A stretch of 14,902 bases of DNA from Actinomycetes bacterium (GTDB taxonomy: Bacteria; Actinomycetota; Actinomycetes; Streptosporangiales; Streptosporangiaceae), in NCBI GenBank assembly GCA_025964635.1, contig JAOPYP010000105.1, forward strand, positions 1 to 14,902, given 5' to 3'. The position numbers and the translations under genes were made by a program. Within the stretch, counting starts at the first letter, position 1. Each line of letters opens with the position of its first letter. Positions 1 to 7,165 of this stretch are shown piece by piece. The notes beneath the pieces are model-generated. The model did no database searches. It was not told where the DNA came from and worked only from the letters and a program-made list of their open reading frames with translations.

Positions 1-126
1 AGCGGGGCGGGCTGGGAAGCCGCCGGACCGCCTGCGACCCGGCCGGGCACCCGCGGGGCCGGCGCGCATGGCGGCTGGCATGTTACGCAAACTTCATCGG
101 CGCCTATGGGCAAGTCGGCGCGTATC

Positions 127-145
127 GCCCGGCTGGCGGCCGGGC
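127..145. other. GC-rich hairpin
   Basis: GCCCGGC (127-133) and GCCGGGC (139-145) are perfect 7-base inverted arms around the loop TGGCG. No T-run follows, so it is not a textbook intrinsic terminator, although actinomycete terminators often lack one. It may simply lie inside the end of a gene entering from the left edge. Confidence 0.35.
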
Positions 146-373
146 TCTGCTGAACTGGCCGGAAATGGCCCGCGAAGCCCTGGCTGACCAGTAAATTCGT
201 GGTGGCCCGCGGTGATGGCCGGATGGTACGCCGCTGCTGGGCCGCTGGGTAAGGGTTGTCGCCAGTGCTGGCTTTGACGGGATGCGGGCTATATGGAGTG
301 TTTGCATCCGGTATTGCCCGGCATGTTCATCCGGTAACATCTGGTGGCGGTCGCGAGCGGCCGTTTCGCGCAC

Positions 374-411
374 GCTGAGCCCGCCGGGTATAGCTGAGCC
401 CGCCGGGTATA
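374..411. repeat. Perfect 19-bp tandem duplication
   Basis: GCTGAGCCCGCCGGGTATA occurs twice head to tail (374-392 and 393-411) with no mismatch. It lies about 145 bases upstream of the glycosyltransferase start, outside any supported gene. It may be a recent slippage duplication or a duplicated protein-binding site; nothing in the sequence decides between these. Confidence 0.85.
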
Positions 412-459
412 ACGGTTCCGGCCCCTGCCCAGAACGCAGTTCAGCGCGTTTCACAATTC

Positions 460-487
460 CAGTGCGGTTCATCACTTGCAGTGCGGT
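460..487. repeat. Direct repeat CAGTGCGGT, 19-bp period
   Basis: CAGTGCGGT is at 460-468 and again at 479-487. The first copy is followed by TCATC and the second by CATC, so the match extends if one base is gapped. Two direct copies about two helical turns apart, 70-95 bases ahead of a start codon, is the usual arrangement for a regulator binding tandem half-sites. No regulator is identified for it. Confidence 0.5.
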
Positions 488-555
488 CATCGGGCGGCGC
501 TGTGCGCAGGTTGCTGTGGGGTTCAGGCAAGTAGGGCTGAGGGAGCAAACCAGCA

Positions 556-2205
556 GTGAGCGGAACGATTGCGAGGCCGGCACCAGGCGGGCCGCCCGGA
601 GAATCGCGCAGTGATGCGCCGGCCGCGCAGGAGGGGCGCCGGAAGGGCTGGCTGACGCCGATCAGCGTGGCCATCGGGGCCAGCACCCTGCTGGCCCTGG
701 CCCTGCGGCTGTTCCTGCTGAGCCGTCCTGGTTACCTGATGGGGGTCACCGAATACGACGATGGCCCCTACTTCGGCAGCGCCGTCAACCTGATCCACGG
801 CTACCTGCCGTACCGTTCGTTCGTCCTGGTGCAGCCGCCCGGGATCACGCTGCTGATGGTGCCGTCCGCGCTCCTGTCCAAGATCACCGGGACAGCCACG
901 GCGATGGCCACCGGCCGGATCCTGACCACGCTGGCCAGCTCGGCGGGCGTGGTCCTGGTGGGCCTGCTGCTCCGGCACCGCGGCCTGCTCGCCGTGATCG
1001 TGGGCTGCGGGATCGTCGCCGTCTACCCGGACAGCGTGTCCACCGCCCGCACCATCCTGGTCGAGCCGTGGCTGGTGCTGTTCTGCCTGCTCGGGGCCCT
1101 GGCCCTGTTCGAACGGGACCGGCTCACCAGCAGCCGGAAGCGCCTGTTCTGGGGTGGCGTCGCGTTCGGCTTCGCCGGCTGCGTCGAGGTCTGGGCGATC
1201 TTCCCGGTCATCGTGCTGCTGGTCATGATGCTCCCGCAGATCAGGCGGGCCGCCGTGTACGCGGGCGGGGTCGCGGTCGGCTTCCTGGTCCCGACCCTCC
1301 CGTTCGCCGCCCTGGCGCCCAAGCGCTTCTATCAGAGCCTCTACGTCGCCCAGGTCGCCCCGCGGGCCGGGTCGACCCGGGTCCCGCTGCCCGCCCGGCT
1401 GAGCCACATCCTCGGTATCAGCAACCTCCATCTGCCCGCCCACCCGCGCCTGGTGATCCTGGCGGCCACGGCGGTGCTCGTCGTCGTGGTGGCCGCGATG
1501 ATCGCCGTCGCGTGGCGGGTGCTGCGCCAGGCGCCGCCCCCGCTGGACTGGTTCGCGCTGGCCTCCACTGCCGTGATCGTGGTCATGTTCATGTGGCCGG
1601 ACCAGTTCCACTACCACTTCGCCGCGTTCCTGGCGCCGTTCTTCGCGATGTCCATAGCACTGGCCCTGTCCCGGCTGCTCCAGGCGCTTGGCCACGGCAC
1701 CGGCCGGCTGCCCGCCACAGCGGGACGGCGCCTGTGGATTCCGGCCACGGCGCTGGCCGGCCTGGTGATCGTGGTGCTGGCCATGGACCAGGCCAGCTAT
1801 GAATCGCATCTCCAGCTGCGCCTGGCCCCCGTGGCCCCCGCGGTGGAGAAGATCATCCCCAAGGGCGCGTGCGTCGCCACCGATCAGGTGTCCTACCTGC
1901 TGATGGCCAACCGGTTCAGCCCCGCCCAGTCAAACTGCCCGCACATGCTGGACGGGCTCGGCAGCGATCTCGGCTTCGCCAACGGGCTGAAGCCGTCTAC
2001 CGGCGCGGGCAACGACCCGGCCGTGCAGGCGATGTGGCGGGACGAGTTCACCCACTCCCAGTTCGTCTGGCTGTCGTACAACTCCTACCGCCGGGTGGCC
2101 TGGTTCCCGGAGCTGCGCGCCTACTTCAAGGCCAACTTCGTCCAGGTCTTCAAGCACGGCTGGCACGACACGCTGTACGCCCGCAAGGGCACGCACACCG
2201 GCTGA
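556..2205 (+). CDS. Polytopic membrane glycosyltransferase, GT-C superfamily-like
   Basis: This 549-residue integral membrane protein resembles the GT-C lipid-sugar-dependent glycosyltransferases (PMT/ArnT/GT87 type), which move a sugar from a polyprenyl-phosphate carrier on the outer face of the membrane. After a short cytoplasmic Pro/Ala-rich N-terminus, a first helix (about 36-56) leads into an extracytoplasmic loop with an acidic EYDD motif (66-69) and the family-like stretch GYLPYRSF...QPPG (82-96). Many hydrophobic helices follow to about residue 410. A soluble C-terminal domain of about 140 residues has several Trp, Tyr and Cys residues. The GTG start is preferred because GAGGGAG (539-545) lies 10 bases upstream. 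The gene stands alone and ends tail to tail with pobA. Donor and acceptor are unknown, and nothing ties it to the aromatic genes next door. Confidence 0.75.
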   Translation: MSGTIARPAPGGPPGESRSDAPAAQEGRRKGWLTPISVAIGASTLLALALRLFLLSRPGYLMGVTEYDDGPYFGSAVNLIHGYLPYRSFVLVQPPGITLLMVPSALLSKITGTATAMATGRILTTLASSAGVVLVGLLLRHRGLLAVIVGCGIVAVYPDSVSTARTILVEPWLVLFCLLGALALFERDRLTSSRKRLFWGGVAFGFAGCVEVWAIFPVIVLLVMMLPQIRRAAVYAGGVAVGFLVPTLPFAALAPKRFYQSLYVAQVAPRAGSTRVPLPARLSHILGISNLHLPAHPRLVILAATAVLVVVVAAMIAVAWRVLRQAPPPLDWFALASTAVIVVMFMWPDQFHYHFAAFLAPFFAMSIALALSRLLQALGHGTGRLPATAGRRLWIPATALAGLVIVVLAMDQASYESHLQLRLAPVAPAVEKIIPKGACVATDQVSYLLMANRFSPAQSNCPHMLDGLGSDLGFANGLKPSTGAGNDPAVQAMWRDEFTHSQFVWLSYNSYRRVAWFPELRAYFKANFVQVFKHGWHDTLYARKGTHTG

Positions 2206-2247
2206 CCCGGCCTGGCCAGCGCCGGGCTGCCCCGGGCCCGCGCCGGG
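2206..2247. terminator. GC-rich inverted repeats between convergent genes
   Basis: The 42 bases between the glycosyltransferase stop and the pobA stop are almost all G/C and self-complementary. CCCGGC (2206-2211) pairs with GCCGGG (2221-2226) around CTGGCCAGC, which is itself mostly a palindrome, and further CCCGGG/GCCGGG pairings follow. No T-tract is present on either strand. A bidirectional terminator is plausible from position, but this is inference. Confidence 0.35.
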
Positions 2248-3441
2248 TCAGCGCTGCGGCGGGTAGCCGGTGTAGTTCTCGGCCAGCGACGCTGCGGCCG
2301 CCCGTGAGACGGTGACGTAGCGGAGCTGGGCGAGCTGGAGCTCGGTGTCCATCGGGTCTGCCCGGGGCGCGGTGTGTAGCATCGTGGTCATCCACCACGA
2401 GAAGTGGGTCCGCCGCCAGACCCGCTCCAGGCAGTCGTCTGAGTAGGCGTCGGCCAGCCGGGCATCGCCGCGCAGCAGGTCGTCCAGGGCGCCGGCCAGC
2501 ACCGCGACGTCCCCGAGAGCCAGGTTGAGTCCCTTGGCGCCGGTGGGCGGCACGATGTGCGCCGCGTCCCCGGCTAGGAACAGCCGCCCGTGCCGCATCG
2601 GCGCGCTGACGAAGCTGCGCATCGGGATGATGCCCTTGTCCAGGACCGGGCCTTCCTTGAGCTCCCAGCCGGGCAGGGCGAACCGCCGCTGCAGCTCGGC
2701 CCAGATCCGGTCGTCGGGCCAGGCGCTGATCTCCTCGTCCGGGGCGACCTGCAGGTAGAGCCGGCTGACCAGCGGGCTGCGCAGGCTGTGCAGGGCGAAC
2801 CCGTCCGGGTGATGGGCGTAGATCAGCTCGTCGGTGGACGGCGGGACGTCGGCCAGGATGCCCAGCCAGGCGTACGGGTACTCGCGTTCCCAGACGGTCA
2901 TCAGGCCCGCCGGGACCGCCGGCCGGCAGATCCCGTGGAAGCCGTCGCAGCCCGCGATCGCGTCGCAGGTGACCTCGTGCCCCGTCCCGTCCGCGCTGGT
3001 ATAGCGGAGCACCGGGTGAGCGGTGTCCAGGCCGTCCACCTCGGTGCCGGTCACGTCGAACTCCAGCTGGCCGCCAGCCGCCAGCCGGGCCTCGATGAGG
3101 TCCTTCACCACCTCGGTCTGGGCGTAGACGGTGACAGTCCGCCCGGTCAATTTGCGGAAGTCGATGTGGTGCCGCCCGCCAGCGAACTGGAGGTAGATCC
3201 CGCCGTGCTCGAGGCCCTCGCGGTCCAGGCGGCCGGCCAGCCCGGCCTCCCGGAGCAGCGTGACGCTGCCGTCCTCCAGCACGCCGGCCCGCTGCCGGGC
3301 CTCGCAGTGCTCCCGGCTCCGGTCCTCGACCAGCACCGAGTCGATGCCGCGCAGCGCCAGCAGATGGGACAGCAGCAGGCCGGCCGGCCCGGCCCCGACG
3401 ATCCCGACCTGGGTGCGCGTGCGCGCGGGTGCGGCAGGCAT
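2248..3441 (-). CDS. pobA: 4-hydroxybenzoate 3-monooxygenase PobA
   Basis: This 397-residue flavoprotein (Pseudomonas PobA has 394) hydroxylates 4-hydroxybenzoate to protocatechuate using FAD, O2 and NAD(P)H. Class A monooxygenase fingerprints are all present: GAGPAG (16-21, FAD ADP moiety), CDGFHG (165-170, DG motif) and RLFLAGDAAHIVPPTGAKG (286-304, GD motif). The active-site tyrosines match: Y188 in EREYPYAWLG corresponds to Tyr201 of the Pseudomonas enzyme, and Y390 in AENYTGYP to Tyr385. FSWWMTTMLH (347-356) is also typical. In the helix that sets coenzyme preference, Pseudomonas Arg33 and Tyr38 align with D40 and H45, which hints at NADH use. The ATG start directly follows the aldehyde dehydrogenase stop with no gap and no good ribosome-binding site of its own, so translation is probably coupled. 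Family assignment is very secure. Confidence 0.95.
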   Translation of the reverse strand: MPAAPARTRTQVGIVGAGPAGLLLSHLLALRGIDSVLVEDRSREHCEARQRAGVLEDGSVTLLREAGLAGRLDREGLEHGGIYLQFAGGRHHIDFRKLTGRTVTVYAQTEVVKDLIEARLAAGGQLEFDVTGTEVDGLDTAHPVLRYTSADGTGHEVTCDAIAGCDGFHGICRPAVPAGLMTVWEREYPYAWLGILADVPPSTDELIYAHHPDGFALHSLRSPLVSRLYLQVAPDEEISAWPDDRIWAELQRRFALPGWELKEGPVLDKGIIPMRSFVSAPMRHGRLFLAGDAAHIVPPTGAKGLNLALGDVAVLAGALDDLLRGDARLADAYSDDCLERVWRRTHFSWWMTTMLHTAPRADPMDTELQLAQLRYVTVSRAAAASLAENYTGYPPQR

Positions 3442-4899
3442 CTAGAACGGGTAGGGCGCGATCTCGCTGCGCATCGTCACCCAGCGGGTATCGGTGAACG
3501 CGTCGAGGTTGGCGGTGCCGCCGAAGCGGGCACCGGTGCCGGACGCGCCGACGCCGCCGAAGGGCGTGTTGGGGGCGTCGTCCACGGTCTGGTCGTTGAT
3601 GTGCACGATGCCGGTCGGGATCTTGCGGGCCAGGTCCAGGCCGCGCAGCACGTCCTTGGTGAGGATGCCCAGGGACAGCCCGTACTCGGTGTCCGCGGCG
3701 AGCTTGGCCGCCTCGTCGGCGGTGGAGAACCGGATGACCGGGGCCACCGGCCCGAACACCTCGCTGGCGTAGGCGGGCATGGCGGGCGCGACCTCGGCCA
3801 GCACGGTGGGCTGGTAGAACAGCCCCTCATAGGTGCCGCCCGCCGCCAGCCGGGCACCGGCGTCCACGCTCGCGGTGACCAGCCCGTGGATCTTGTCGCG
3901 CTGCCGCTCGTCAATGACGGGGCCCAGCGCGACCTGGCCGCTGGCCGGGTCCCCGACCGGCAGGTGGCTGGCCTTGCCCGCCAGCGCCGCCACGTAGTCG
4001 TCGTAGACCGAGTCCTGGACCAGGTGCCGGCCAGTGGTCATGCAGATCTGGCCCTGGTGCAGGAACGAGCCCCACGCCCCGGCCGCCGCGGCCGCGTCCA
4101 GGTCGGCGTCGTCCAGCACGATCAGCGCGGAGTTGCCGCCCAGTTCCAGGTGCACCCGCTTCAGATGCTGGCCGGCCAGCGCACCCACGTGGCGGCCCAC
4201 CGCGGTGGACCCGGTGAACGAGATCACCCGCACCTGCGGGTCGGTGACCAGGGTTTCCCCGGCGTCCGGGCCGCCCGGCAGCACGTGCAGCACGCCCTCG
4301 GGCAGCCCGGCCTCCTCGAAGACGCGGGCCAGCACCACGCCGCCGCATACCGCGGTGCGGGGATCGGGCTTCAGCACCACCGCGTTGCCGAGGGCGAGCG
4401 CCGGGGCCACCGACCGGATGGCCAGGATCTGCGGAAAGTTGAACGGGGAGATGACCCCGACCACCCCGACCGGGACGCGCTCGGCCCAGCTGAGGTGCGG
4501 TGACTCGGTCGGCAGCAGCTCGCCGTAGGGACGCGACGGCAGGGTGGCGGCCTCGTAGATCTCCTCGGTGGCCACGTGCGTCTCGAACTGCGCCGCGGGC
4601 GGGATCTTGCCGCCCTCGCGGATGCTCCAGCCCTCGATCTCCTCGGCGTGCGCCTTCCAGATGTCCCCGGCCCGGCGCAGGATGGCGGACCGCTCGGTGT
4701 GCGGGAGCGCCGCCCAGGCTGGCTGGGCCGCCGCGGCGGCCGTGGCGGCCGCGGCGATGTCGGCGGGGGCGGCGATGCCGACCCGGCCGAGTTCCGTCCC
4801 GGTGGCTGGCTCGGTGACCGGGGCCTCGCCCCCGGAGACCGCCGTCCAGCCGTTGCTGAAGGCCTTGCCGCGCCATGCCGCCTCGTCGAGAAATGTCAC
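3442..4899 (-). CDS. NAD(P)+-dependent aldehyde dehydrogenase, benzaldehyde dehydrogenase type
   Basis: This 485-residue ALDH-superfamily enzyme oxidises an aldehyde to its acid. The sequence carries the catalytic Cys (C286 in HQGQICMTTGRH), the general-base Glu (E252 in LELGG), the oxyanion Asn (N154 in SPFNFP), the cofactor Lys (K177 in VLKPDP), FTGSTAVG (228-235) and E380 in EVFGP. Overall it resembles actinobacterial proteins annotated as benzaldehyde dehydrogenase, including the C-terminal APYPF. Lying directly upstream of pobA, it would convert 4-hydroxybenzaldehyde (or a related aromatic aldehyde) to the PobA substrate; that substrate is inferred from context. The GTG start is fixed by AAGGAG (4905-4910 on the complement) five bases ahead. 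It is first gene of a two-gene operon divergent from the ligase, with a candidate operator at 4964-4980. An Ala run at 48-59 is low complexity. A vanillin or other aryl-aldehyde dehydrogenase is the main alternative. Confidence 0.9.
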   Translation of the reverse strand: MTFLDEAAWRGKAFSNGWTAVSGGEAPVTEPATGTELGRVGIAAPADIAAAATAAAAAQPAWAALPHTERSAILRRAGDIWKAHAEEIEGWSIREGGKIPPAAQFETHVATEEIYEAATLPSRPYGELLPTESPHLSWAERVPVGVVGVISPFNFPQILAIRSVAPALALGNAVVLKPDPRTAVCGGVVLARVFEEAGLPEGVLHVLPGGPDAGETLVTDPQVRVISFTGSTAVGRHVGALAGQHLKRVHLELGGNSALIVLDDADLDAAAAAGAWGSFLHQGQICMTTGRHLVQDSVYDDYVAALAGKASHLPVGDPASGQVALGPVIDERQRDKIHGLVTASVDAGARLAAGGTYEGLFYQPTVLAEVAPAMPAYASEVFGPVAPVIRFSTADEAAKLAADTEYGLSLGILTKDVLRGLDLARKIPTGIVHINDQTVDDAPNTPFGGVGASGTGARFGGTANLDAFTDTRWVTMRSEIAPYPF

Positions 4900-5164
4900 G
4901 GGAACTCCTTGGTCACCGATGACGGGGGAGTCAGAAAGGGAGCGATTCCGATCGGTGGATGCGTGTGCGCGTTACGCACAGCAGTTCTATCATCGAACAT
5001 TGTGAATCTAGGGGATGACGTCTCCCAGTGTCAACGAGGCCGCCGGGGGTGCTTTTCCGGGGTTCCGGCAGCTTCTTTCCAGGAGCCGGCCACGGGGAAT
5101 ACGGTCAATGACCGCTCTGCGGATTGCGCTGTACGACGCTGGCCGCCCGTGCTACCTCTGTCCC
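4900..5164. promoter_or_regulatory. Divergent promoter region, aldehyde dehydrogenase / ligase
   Basis: This 265-base spacer separates two outward-facing genes. It contains the 17-base shared element at 4964-4980 and the aldehyde dehydrogenase Shine-Dalgarno at its left edge. On the plus strand TATCAT (4988-4993) is one base from a -10 consensus, and the 17-base element then falls where the -35 box would be; this placement is a guess. No clear promoter is visible for the minus-strand gene. The reading frame of the ligase is open back to an ATG at 5015, so part of this spacer could be coding if an upstream start is used. Confidence 0.55.
4964..4980. promoter_or_regulatory. Candidate operator, copy 1 (AraC-type site)
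   Basis: TGTGCGCGTTACGCACA is a perfect inverted repeat, with arms TGTGCG and CGCACA around CGTTA. It recurs at 15 of 17 bases upstream of the AraC-family gene (8419-8435), and GTTC follows at the same distance in both places (here 4984-4987). It lies 65 bases upstream of the aldehyde dehydrogenase start. It is probably bound by the AraC protein encoded at 8485-9447, but a different factor is possible. Confidence 0.65.
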
Positions 5165-6592
5165 ATGAGTGACTACGTGCCAGCAGGGCCCGCCGGCGCC
5201 GCGGACGATGACGCGGTCAGCGCGGTCATCGAGCATGCCAACGCCAACCAGGTCTCCCTCGTCCGGTTCCTGTACGCCGACCACGGCGGAATCATCCGCG
5301 GCAAGGCCGCATCGTCGGCCCTGCTGCCGTCCCGGCTACGGACCGGGATCGGGCACACGGTGGCGATGATGGCCATGTCCATGCTGGATTCCCTGCAGCC
5401 GGTGGACGGGATGGGCCCGGTCGGCGAGGTCCGCATCATGCCCGACCCGTCCACGTTCGTGTCCCTGCCGTACGCACCCGGAGCCGGCGCGATGCTGGCC
5501 GACCTGGTCCAGCCGGGCGGTGAGCCCTGGGACGGCTGCTCGCGCACGTTTCTGAAGCGGGCCATCGCGGACATGGCCGCCGAGGGGTACGCGGTCCACG
5601 CGTCGTTCGAGCCCGAGTTCACGCTGGGCCGCCGGGAAGCCGATCCCCACGGCGGTCCCGACCGGCTCGTCCCGGTGGACGACAGCCTCTGCTATTCCTC
5701 GACCGGGTTCGCCCTGGCCCACGACTTCACCATGGACCTGCTGGCCGCCCTGCAGGAGCAGGGACTGCAGGTCGAGAGCTACTACCCGGAACTCGGCCAC
5801 GGCCAGCAGGAGATGACGATCCGGCACGCCCCCGCGCTGCGCGCGGCCGATAACCACGTGCTGTACCGGGAGACCGTCCGGGGTGTCGCGTTCCGCCGCG
5901 GGCTGTGGGCCAGCCTGGCCCCCAAGCCCGTGCCTGATCAGGCCGGCAACGGGACCCACCTGCACGTGTCGCTGACCGACCTCGGGCCCGGCGGCCAGCC
6001 GGGGGAGCACCAGGTGTTCTACGAACCGGACGATGAGTACCAGCTGTCCGCCACCGGCTATCACTTCACCGGCGGGCTGCTCGCCCACCTGCCCGCCCTG
6101 GTCGCGCTCACCTGCGCCAGCGTCAACTCCTACCGCCGGCTGGCCCCGCAGATGTGGAGCAGCGCCTTCACGGTGTACGGCATGGACAACCGCGAGGCCG
6201 CGGTGCGCATCTGCTCTCCGATGCTCGGTGACGCGGCGGGCACGGTGAACCTGGAGCTCAAGCCGTCGGATTCGAGTGCCAACCCCTACCTGGCCCTGGG
6301 GGCCGTGATTCACGCCGGCCTGGACGGCATCCGGCGCAAGCTCGACCCCGGCGACGCCGTGAACGTCGATCCGGCCACGCTCACCGACGCCGAGCGGGAG
6401 GCCCGGGGGGCGCACCGGCTGCCGGACTCCCTCGGGGCGGCGCTGGACGCGCTGGAGGCGGATGACCTGCTGATGGAGGCGCTCGGGCCGCTGCGCCGCC
6501 AGGCCTACCTGGCGGTGAAGCGCTCCGAGGCCGCCGATTTCGCCGGCCGCGACGCGGCCTGGGAGTGCTTCCAGCACTTCACGAAGATCTGA
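5165..6592 (+). CDS. Glutamine synthetase-like gamma-glutamyl-amine ligase
   Basis: This 475-residue member of the glutamine synthetase superfamily couples ATP hydrolysis to joining glutamate with ammonia or, as for PuuA, IpuC and FluG-type relatives, an amine. The metal and ATP ligands are visible: E149/E151 in FEPEF, HGQQE (212-216), NGTHLH (262-267), NSYRR (321-325), DNRE (341-344) and NLELKPSDSSANPYLALGA (362-380). In the last motif K366 sits where classical enzymes have Arg, and the adenylylation Tyr loop of class I enzymes is not seen; both argue against a housekeeping role. ATG 5165 is chosen because the family's beta-grasp (VSLVRFLYADHGG) begins about 29 residues later. It has no Shine-Dalgarno, so the mRNA may be leaderless; in-frame ATGs at 5015 and 5108 would add 50 or 19 residues and also lack good sites. 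Substrate unknown; an aromatic or biogenic amine is inferred from the neighbours. Confidence 0.9.
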   Translation: MSDYVPAGPAGAADDDAVSAVIEHANANQVSLVRFLYADHGGIIRGKAASSALLPSRLRTGIGHTVAMMAMSMLDSLQPVDGMGPVGEVRIMPDPSTFVSLPYAPGAGAMLADLVQPGGEPWDGCSRTFLKRAIADMAAEGYAVHASFEPEFTLGRREADPHGGPDRLVPVDDSLCYSSTGFALAHDFTMDLLAALQEQGLQVESYYPELGHGQQEMTIRHAPALRAADNHVLYRETVRGVAFRRGLWASLAPKPVPDQAGNGTHLHVSLTDLGPGGQPGEHQVFYEPDDEYQLSATGYHFTGGLLAHLPALVALTCASVNSYRRLAPQMWSSAFTVYGMDNREAAVRICSPMLGDAAGTVNLELKPSDSSANPYLALGAVIHAGLDGIRRKLDPGDAVNVDPATLTDAEREARGAHRLPDSLGAALDALEADDLLMEALGPLRRQAYLAVKRSEAADFAGRDAAWECFQHFTKI

Positions 6593-6607
6593 CCTCGGCT
6601 GGCCGGG

Positions 6608-6994
6608 TCAGCTCGCGGACTCCGCCAGTTCCACGTACGCCGCGGGAAGCTGTCCCACGAGATGGCGGTAACCGTCCTCGCCCAGCTGGTCCCGCAGGAC
6701 GTCCAGGACGGCCCCGGTTCCGGTGCGGGCCTCGTCGGCGGTCAGCCCGGTGCGCCCGCTGACCTGGCGGATGAACTCCTCGACCGGCACTGGGTGGGCG
6801 CCCTTGCGGTGCGTGGCCGACAGCGTCCAGGGCTCGGCCAGGGAGTCGGGGAACTCCATGGCCAGCCGCCTGGCCTCACCGTTACTCAACTGGCCGGCGA
6901 AGGCCTCCAGCACCGCGCGGGTCAGGTCCGCTGACTCTTCCCGCGACAGCCCCGAGCGCTCCGCGACCGCGCGGGCGAGCTCGTTCTGGCCCAT
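6608..6994 (-). CDS. Small DUF2267 family protein
   Basis: This 128-residue, probably soluble helical protein consists of two similar halves: about 4-52 (NELARAVAERSGLSREES...) and about 71-123 (EEFIRQVSGRTGLTADEA...). Each has a '[RS]-G-L-[ST]-x-[DE]-E' turn followed by a helix ending near a Leu-Pro/Phe-Pro. This internal duplication is the hallmark of DUF2267, whose biochemical role is unknown. The start at 6994 is chosen because AAGGGGGT lies about eight bases upstream; an ATG at 7012 would add six residues but sits before that site. The gene is antisense to its neighbours, ends 15 bases from the ligase stop, and splits the ligase from the amidohydrolase. No link with aromatic metabolism is evident, so it may be an unrelated insertion. 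Confidence 0.85.
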   Translation of the reverse strand: MGQNELARAVAERSGLSREESADLTRAVLEAFAGQLSNGEARRLAMEFPDSLAEPWTLSATHRKGAHPVPVEEFIRQVSGRTGLTADEARTGTGAVLDVLRDQLGEDGYRHLVGQLPAAYVELAESAS

Positions 6995-7165
6995 GAGCGT
7001 GACCCCCTTCATCGGCTTACCTGACAGTCTCCTGTCTGCCGGATCTGACCCGCATCCGGGGTCTGGCGCTCCGGTCGCCGGGACCCGGGGGGCTGGCCAG
7101 ATCCCGCCCGCTCAGCGATCATGACGTCATGCCTGCCCTGGCCTGGTCCCCGCCCCGGAGCACCC
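6995..7165. promoter_or_regulatory. Divergent spacer, DUF2267 / amidohydrolase
   Basis: This should carry promoters for both outward-facing genes. The minus-strand ribosome-binding site is at about 7003-7009. A small inverted repeat GACAG-TCTC-CTGTC lies at 7023-7036, close upstream of the DUF2267 start, and could be an operator or chance. The CCAGATCCCG stretch and nearby GGGACCCGGGG are GC-rich but form no clean hairpin. I see no clear -35/-10 pair for the amidohydrolase. Confidence 0.35.

Larger units (their letters stand above)
1..555. other. Left-edge region without a convincing gene
   Basis: No reading frame here has recognisable protein family features, and composition is less strictly GC3-biased than the genes to the right. 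A frame open from the left edge to a TAA at 192-194 could be the last ~63 codons of a plus-strand gene; its end reads plausibly (around NWPEMAREALADQ) but I recognise no family and give it about 0.2. What the region visibly holds is structural: a GC hairpin (127-145), a small GCCAG/CTGGC hairpin (261-272), a perfect 19-base tandem duplication (374-411) and a repeated CAGTGCGGT spaced 19 bases apart (460-468, 479-487). The right end should carry the promoter of the glycosyltransferase gene, but I cannot point to clear -35/-10 boxes. Confidence 0.55.

Noticed and set aside
104..583. 159-codon minus-strand frame in the left spacer
   Set aside because: No family features, erratic composition, and it runs through the 19-bp tandem repeats.
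523..1809. Long open minus-strand frame (428 codons) opposite the glycosyltransferase gene
   Set aside because: The translation is low-complexity Gln/Arg/Gly/His-rich, typical of an antisense frame of a GC3-rich gene. The plus strand has coherent membrane helices and a good ribosome-binding site.
2590..4503. 637-codon plus-strand open frame across pobA and the aldehyde dehydrogenase
   Set aside because: It is antisense to two genes with complete catalytic motifs, and its product is compositionally biased with no family resemblance.
4964..4980. Inverted repeat as a transcription terminator
   Set aside because: It lies between divergent promoters and recurs ahead of another gene, so an operator explains it better.
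5336..6577. 413-codon minus-strand frame opposite the ligase
   Set aside because: Shadow frame; the opposite strand carries every glutamine-synthetase motif.
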